This document shows, piece by piece, positions 6,314 through 9,373 of a stretch of DNA of 9,373 bases (positions are counted from its first letter, which is position 1; the number at the start of each line of letters is the position of its first letter). The translations under genes and the position numbers were made by a program. The notes below the pieces were generated by a model. It was not told the origin of the DNA. It made no database searches and saw only the letters and a program-made list of their open reading frames with translations. Origin of the DNA: Bordetella parapertussis (GTDB lineage: Bacteria; Pseudomonadota; Gammaproteobacteria; Burkholderiales; Burkholderiaceae_C); contig CAMDJU010000095.1 of assembly GCA_945900695.1 (NCBI GenBank), positions 1 to 9,373 on the forward strand, given 5' to 3'.

Positions 6314-7271
6314 TTCAATACGCCGATACAGCCCCTGGGCACTCCTTTTTGGGGCACTCACGGCATGGGCCCAACCCTATCCCAACAAACCGGTGCGCAT
6401 CTTGGTGCCCTTTGTGGCCGGGGGCACCAGCGACATCGTCGCCCGTGCGGTGGCGCAAAAACTCAACGAAGCCGGTTACGTCACCTTGGTGGAAAACCGC
6501 CCTGGGGCCAACGGCAGTGTGGCCGCTGAAGCCTTGGTCAAATCTGCCCCCGATGGCTACACCATCATGGTGGGCTCGATCGGCACCTTTGCCATCAACA
6601 TGGGGCTGTACAAAAACCCGCGCTACGACGTGATGCGCGACTTGGAGGCCATCACCGTGGCGGTCAGCACCCCGAATGTGTTGATCACCCCGCCACAGTT
6701 TCCGGCCAATAACCTCAAAGAGTTCATCGACTACGCGCGCAAAAACCCAGGCAAGGTGTCTTATGGCTCATCGGGCTCGGGATCTAGCGACCATTTGTCG
6801 GCTGAGATGTTCAAAATCCAAACCCAGTCGTTTGGGGTGCACATCCCTTACCGCGGTGGCGCGGCCGCACAAACCGACATCATGGCAGGCAACATCGAGG
6901 CGTCTTTCCAAAATTTTGGCACCGTCGTGCCCTACATCCGCGCGGGCAAGATGAAGGCCTTGGCCGTCACGTCCAAAAACCGCATGCCCCAATTGCCCCA
7001 AGTGCCGACCATGATCGAAAGCGGCTTGGCCGACTTTGATGTCACCTCTTGGCAGGCTTTTGCAGCGCCCAAGGGCACGCCCAAAGAGATCATTGCCAAA
7101 CTGCATGCCGACATGGCCAAGGGCTTGCGCTCGGCCGATTTGACCCAACGCTTCAATGCCCAAGGCTTTGACATCGTGGCCAACTCCCCAGCCGAGGCCT
7201 CGGCATTTTTCAAACAAGAGATTGACCGCTGGACGGCGGTGGTCAAGCAGTCGGGCGCCACCGTCGATTGA
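6306..7271 (+). CDS. Bug-family TTT substrate-binding protein (first copy)
   Basis: This is a periplasmic solute-binding protein of the tripartite tricarboxylate transporter family (TctC/Bug), 321 residues, full length. The signal peptide (IRRYSPWALLFGALTAWA) is probably cleaved after Ala22, before QPYPNKPVR. Family hallmarks are YPNKPVRILVPFVAGG (25-40), TSDIVARAVAQKL, NRPGANGSVAAEALVKSAPDGYT (64-86), the middle IPYRGG segment and PQVPTMIESGL. Family ligands are usually carboxylates or related small anions; the ligand here is unknown. The ATG at 6306 has a good AAGGA site 5 bases upstream (6296-6300) and overlaps the stop of the small membrane protein gene. No tctA or tctB permease gene is nearby, so it must use membrane components encoded elsewhere or act as a sensor, as shown for some Bordetella Bug proteins. 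Its stop lies 4 bases from the converging VOC gene. Confidence 0.95.
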   Translation: MIDSIRRYSPWALLFGALTAWAQPYPNKPVRILVPFVAGGTSDIVARAVAQKLNEAGYVTLVENRPGANGSVAAEALVKSAPDGYTIMVGSIGTFAINMGLYKNPRYDVMRDLEAITVAVSTPNVLITPPQFPANNLKEFIDYARKNPGKVSYGSSGSGSSDHLSAEMFKIQTQSFGVHIPYRGGAAAQTDIMAGNIEASFQNFGTVVPYIRAGKMKALAVTSKNRMPQLPQVPTMIESGLADFDVTSWQAFAAPKGTPKEIIAKLHADMAKGLRSADLTQRFNAQGFDIVANSPAEASAFFKQEIDRWTAVVKQSGATVD

Positions 7272-7275
7272 CCTC

Positions 7276-7845
7276 TCAGGCTTTGTCGTCCAAGCGTTTT
7301 TGCAGCTGATCTGACCACGCTTGCATGGGCAGTTTGCTGGGGTTGTCGCGCACCAAAGCCTCGGTATCGGCCATCAGTTTCGCAGTCGGCTCGCTCAGGT
7401 CAATGGGCACGGCAAAAGGCTGGCTCACATACCAAGATGAGGGCGTGTACAGCTCTACTCGGTTGCCTTCGGGGTCGAAAAAATAAATGCTCCAGGCATT
7501 GCCGTGGCTGATGGTGCGCTGGATTTGCACCTTGGCTTTGCTCAGTTGCGCATAAAAAGTGCGCAAATCCTCCAGCGAGTCCACCTTGAAAGAGATTTGG
7601 TTGATGGGCGAGAACACCGAATCCTCCGGTCGCCCAGAGGCCAGCACCAATTGGTGGTGCTCTTGGGGATTGCGGCTCAAAAACACAATCTGACCACCGG
7701 CGAAATACTCGCCGCCATCGGTCTGCACCAGTCCCAGGGTGGATTGGTAAAACTCAACCATGCCTGTCAAGTCTTGGCAATACAGACCAAAGTGGGTCAA
7801 TTGCGCGTTGGGGATTTTGCGGTTGCCCATCAATTGGCGCGGCAT
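7276..7845 (-). CDS. VOC-superfamily (glyoxalase/extradiol dioxygenase-like) protein
   Basis: This is a 189-residue protein with two beta-alpha-beta-beta-beta modules of the vicinal oxygen chelate fold. The first begins QLTHFGLYCQDLTGMVEFYQSTLGL with the usual first metal ligand (His18). Module 1 ends in EHHQLVLA (His63/64). Module 2 opens with INQISFKVDSL, where Gln83 sits at the usual second His position, and closes with FFDPEGNRVELYTP, where Glu131 is the carboxylate ligand. The C-terminal tail (VRDNPSKLPMQAW) lies beyond the fold. The His/Gln/Glu set could bind metal but lacks the two-His-one-Glu set of a standard extradiol dioxygenase. The start is the ATG at 7845, 13 bases after the Bug gene stop; a TTG at 7887 would overlap that gene. 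No clear Shine-Dalgarno is seen, so translation may depend on coupling. The reaction is unknown, perhaps an isomerase, lyase or dioxygenase. Confidence 0.88.
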   Translation of the reverse strand: MPRQLMGNRKIPNAQLTHFGLYCQDLTGMVEFYQSTLGLVQTDGGEYFAGGQIVFLSRNPQEHHQLVLASGRPEDSVFSPINQISFKVDSLEDLRTFYAQLSKAKVQIQRTISHGNAWSIYFFDPEGNRVELYTPSSWYVSQPFAVPIDLSEPTAKLMADTEALVRDNPSKLPMQAWSDQLQKRLDDKA

Positions 7846-7858
7846 GGTGTGTTGGGGT

Positions 7859-8842
7859 TCATTGGCGTTCGATTTTCTTTTGTTCAACGATGCGTTTCCA
7901 CACGGTCATTTCGCGCTCGATGCGATCGCGCATTTGCGCTGGTGAAGAGGGGATGGGTGTGCCACCCAACTCGGCAAAGCGTTTTTTCACATCGTCCATG
8001 TCCAAAATCGCGCGCACTTCGCGGTTGATTTTGTCCACCACGGCCGCAGGTGTGCCGGGAGCCACCGCCAAGCCCAGCCAAGAGCTGAAGTCCAAGCCGG
8101 GCAGGGTTTCGGCCACGGTGGGCAAGTCCGCCATCAGCGGCGAGCGGGCGGAAGCGGTCGAGGCCAAGCCGCGCACCTTGCCGCCACGAATTTGGCCAAA
8201 TGCGAAGGTGCTGGTTTCGACCATCACATCCACGCGGCCACCGAGCAACTCAATCATCGCTGGCCCAGCCCCTTTGAAGGGCACATGCAACATGGACACG
8301 CCGGCTTCGCTGGCCACCCATTCACCCGTCAGGTGCTGCAAGCTGCCCACACCCGCTGAAGAAAAGCTCATCTTTCCGGGCTGCGCTTTGGCGCGGGCCA
8401 GCAAGTCGGGCAGCGACTTGATAGGCGAGTCTTGTGCCACGCTGATCACCATCGGGTAGGCGACGATGGTCGAGACCAAACCGAAGTCTTTCACGGGGTC
8501 GTAAGGCAATTTATTCATCACCGCAGCAGACACGGGGTGACCGCCGGTGAGCAACACCATGTTGTAGCCGTCAGGTGCAGACTTGGCGATAAAGTCGTTG
8601 GCAATCAGGCCGGTGGCACCGACTTTTTGCTCTACGACCACGGTTTGGTTCAAACGCTCCGACAGCTTTTGGGCCAGCAACCTGGAGATGATGTCCGAGC
8701 TGCCCCCAGGTGGGAAACCCACCACAAAGCGGATCGGTTTATTGGGGTAGTCTTGTGCGGCGGCCGTGATGGGGGCAGAAAAAGCCATGGCCGCCAACAG
8801 AGAAAGTCCCACACTGCGCTTGAAATTTTGCAAAATGAACAT
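7859..8842 (-). CDS. Bug-family TTT substrate-binding protein (second copy)
   Basis: This is a second periplasmic TctC/Bug-type binding protein, 327 residues from the ATG at 8842. An open frame to 8983 adds 47 residues before the signal peptide and is rejected. AGG at about 8849-8851 gives a usable ribosome site. The signal peptide (FKRSVGLSLLAAMAFSAPITAAA) is probably cleaved near residue 29, before QDYPNKPIR. Hallmarks are YPNKPIRFVVGFPPGGSSDIISR (32-54), KVGATGLIANDFIAKSAPDGY (73-93), VPFKGAGPAMIELLGGRVDV and LPTVAETLPGLDFSSW. It diverges clearly from the first copy in the ligand-loop region, so it is not a recent duplicate and probably binds another compound. It forms an operon with the VOC gene 13 bases downstream and is divergent from the hydratase-family gene, which hints that its ligand feeds that catabolic step. 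No TctAB partner is present in the window. Confidence 0.95.
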   Translation of the reverse strand: MFILQNFKRSVGLSLLAAMAFSAPITAAAQDYPNKPIRFVVGFPPGGSSDIISRLLAQKLSERLNQTVVVEQKVGATGLIANDFIAKSAPDGYNMVLLTGGHPVSAAVMNKLPYDPVKDFGLVSTIVAYPMVISVAQDSPIKSLPDLLARAKAQPGKMSFSSAGVGSLQHLTGEWVASEAGVSMLHVPFKGAGPAMIELLGGRVDVMVETSTFAFGQIRGGKVRGLASTASARSPLMADLPTVAETLPGLDFSSWLGLAVAPGTPAAVVDKINREVRAILDMDDVKKRFAELGGTPIPSSPAQMRDRIEREMTVWKRIVEQKKIERQ

Positions 8843-8881
8843 CTTGAAACCTATCGTTAGAACAAGCTCTAGTATCGCCAA

Positions 8882-8901
8882 CAAACACATGCCAAACACA
8901 T
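8882..8901. repeat. Helically phased 9-base direct repeat upstream of the second Bug gene
   Basis: CAAACACAT occurs at 8882-8890 and again at 8893-8901, an exact 9-base repeat with an 11-base period, about one DNA turn. It lies 40 to 59 bases upstream of the Bug start codon and about 100 bases upstream of the divergent hydratase start. This is a suitable place for a regulator that controls one or both directions. No clear -35/-10 pair could be fixed around it. Confidence 0.5.
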
Positions 8902-8968
8902 CAGGTTTTCCCGGCTCAGGTGAACACCACATGAGTGGTTGAATCTCAGCCAGATCCCAGCCAAACTG

Positions 8969-9028
8969 CCCCCTGAACCCCACCCCTCACCCCTCACACC
9001 CCCCCATGGCCCCATCACCCCCCACCCC
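8969..9028 (-). other. Eight consecutive C4+ tracts: G-quadruplex potential on the - strand
   Basis: Runs of at least four C occur at 8969-8973, 8978-8981, 8983-8986, 8990-8993, 8999-9005, 9010-9013, 9018-9023 and 9025-9028, with all intervening loops 1 to 5 bases. The - strand therefore carries eight G-tracts, enough for two adjacent quadruplexes. The tract spans the start codon of the hydratase gene, lies on its template strand, and replaces any recognisable Shine-Dalgarno. It also includes a CCCCTCA direct duplication. Folding in the cell is inferred only. Confidence 0.7.
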
Positions 9029-9373
9029 AGACGCCCAAACAGTTGCTCATTTTTTGTTGGAACCGTGGCAAACCCGATCCGTCATGGACGCCTGGCCCAG
9101 CGGGATACAACCGCTGGACCGTGCTGGGGCCTACCCGGTGCAAAACGCCTTGTTCAAGGCCACTCAAGGCACTCATTTGGGCTGGAAGATCGCTGCCACC
9201 AGCAGCGCCGGGCAAAAACACATTGGCGTGAGCGCGCCATTGGCGGGGCGGCTCATGCACGAGCGCTGCCATGCCGATGGCGCTCCCGTGGATGTGCAGC
9301 GCAACCGCATGCGGGTGGCTGAAGCGGAGTTTGCTTTTCGCATGGGGCGCGACGTCACAGCCCCCATAGGCCA
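9006..9373 (+). CDS. 2-keto-4-pentenoate hydratase-family protein, N-terminal part (runs off window)
   Basis: The first 122 codons of a MhpD-like hydratase, a relative of the fumarylacetoacetate hydrolase fold. Members add water to 2-hydroxypenta-2,4-dienoate or decarboxylate 4-oxalocrotonate in meta-cleavage pathways. Visible hallmarks are AYPVQNALF (42-50), GWKIAATSSAGQKHIGV (59-75), PLAGRL (78-83) and RVAEAEFAFRMGRD (103-116), whose Glu106 and Glu108 match the ExE metal-binding pair. The frame is open to the last base, so the C-terminal half is missing. The ATG at 9006 fits the family (E. coli MhpD has a similar length before its AYAIQ motif), but residues 2-9 are Pro-rich and no ribosome site is visible; ATG at 9084 is the next candidate. 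It is divergent from the Bug-VOC operon and may belong to the same pathway. The exact reaction is uncertain. Confidence 0.85.
   Translation, partial: MAPSPPTPDAQTVAHFLLEPWQTRSVMDAWPSGIQPLDRAGAYPVQNALFKATQGTHLGWKIAATSSAGQKHIGVSAPLAGRLMHERCHADGAPVDVQRNRMRVAEAEFAFRMGRDVTAPIG

Noticed and set aside
6040..6357. - strand frames of 83-105 codons opposite the small membrane protein
   Set aside because: They lack plausible starts with ribosome sites and run through the gltI promoter region. The + strand ORF has a better ribosome site and is coupled to the next gene. A non-coding - strand RNA remains possible and is reported separately.
6768..7217. 149-codon - strand frame opposite the first Bug gene
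   Set aside because: Gly/His-rich shadow of the conserved Bug coding frame, with no domain and no ribosome site.
7276..7845. Annotation of the VOC protein as an extradiol (catechol-type) dioxygenase
   Set aside because: The second His ligand appears to be replaced by Gln and the protein is shorter than two-domain extradiol enzymes, so the specific function is not supported.
8432..8860. 142-codon + strand frame opposite the second Bug gene
   Set aside because: His/Arg-rich shadow ORF; the opposite strand encodes a complete binding protein with signal peptide.
8843..8983. N-terminal extension of the second Bug gene by 47 residues
   Set aside because: The signal peptide begins at the ATG at 8842, which has a ribosome site. 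The extension would place it internally and overlap the divergent promoter region.
1..9373. CRISPR array, insertion sequence, tRNA or prophage segment
   Set aside because: No regularly spaced repeat set, transposase, integrase, terminal inverted repeats or tRNA-like cloverleaf was seen. Genes are densely packed and of uniform style, so there is no sign of a mobile insertion.

Overview
The window reads as chromosomal DNA of a betaproteobacterium, most likely a freshwater-type member of the Comamonadaceae (Limnohabitans, Rhodoferax or Curvibacter-like). The grounds are the moderately high GC content, heavy use of TTG leucine codons, a Gram-negative PBP7-type endopeptidase, a GltIJKL transporter and two Bug-type (tripartite tricarboxylate transporter, TTT) binding proteins, a family strongly expanded in Burkholderiales. 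The genus is an inference. No rRNA, tRNA, CRISPR array or insertion sequence is visible.

Left region (1-2040, + strand): the 3' half of leuA (2-isopropylmalate synthase, leucine biosynthesis), then pbpG (periplasmic D-Ala-D-Ala endopeptidase). pbpG has its own extended -10 promoter-like sequence and is followed by a hairpin terminator candidate.

Central region (2077-6060, - strand): a compact operon read right to left, gltI (periplasmic glutamate/aspartate binding protein) - gltJ - gltK (permeases) - gltL (ATPase) - an alpha/beta hydrolase. Gene gaps after gltJ are 2 to 10 bases. A strong hairpin with A7/T7 flanks lies between gltI and gltJ, where a partial terminator would keep the binding protein in excess over the membrane complex. 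Upstream of gltI there is a good sigma-70-like promoter with an inverted repeat in its spacer, and behind it an unexplained terminator-like hairpin and two near-identical direct repeats.

Right region (6155-9373): a 52-residue single-pass membrane protein overlaps the start of a Bug-type binding protein gene (+). This pair converges, with a 4-base gap, on a second operon (-) of another Bug-type binding protein followed by a VOC-superfamily protein. Divergent from that operon is the start of a 2-keto-4-pentenoate hydratase-family gene (+), cut off by the window edge. Neither Bug gene has TctA/TctB membrane partners here. The combination Bug binding protein + VOC protein + hydratase suggests uptake and catabolism of an organic acid or aromatic ring-cleavage product, but no substrate can be assigned from sequence alone.

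Most genes are ordinary housekeeping or transport genes. The features most worth a second look are non-coding: a run of eight C4+ tracts (G-quadruplex potential on the - strand) across the hydratase start codon, the repeat/hairpin array upstream of gltI, the attenuator-like hairpin inside the glt operon, and the helically phased direct repeat upstream of the second Bug gene. I found no clear previously undescribed multi-gene system.
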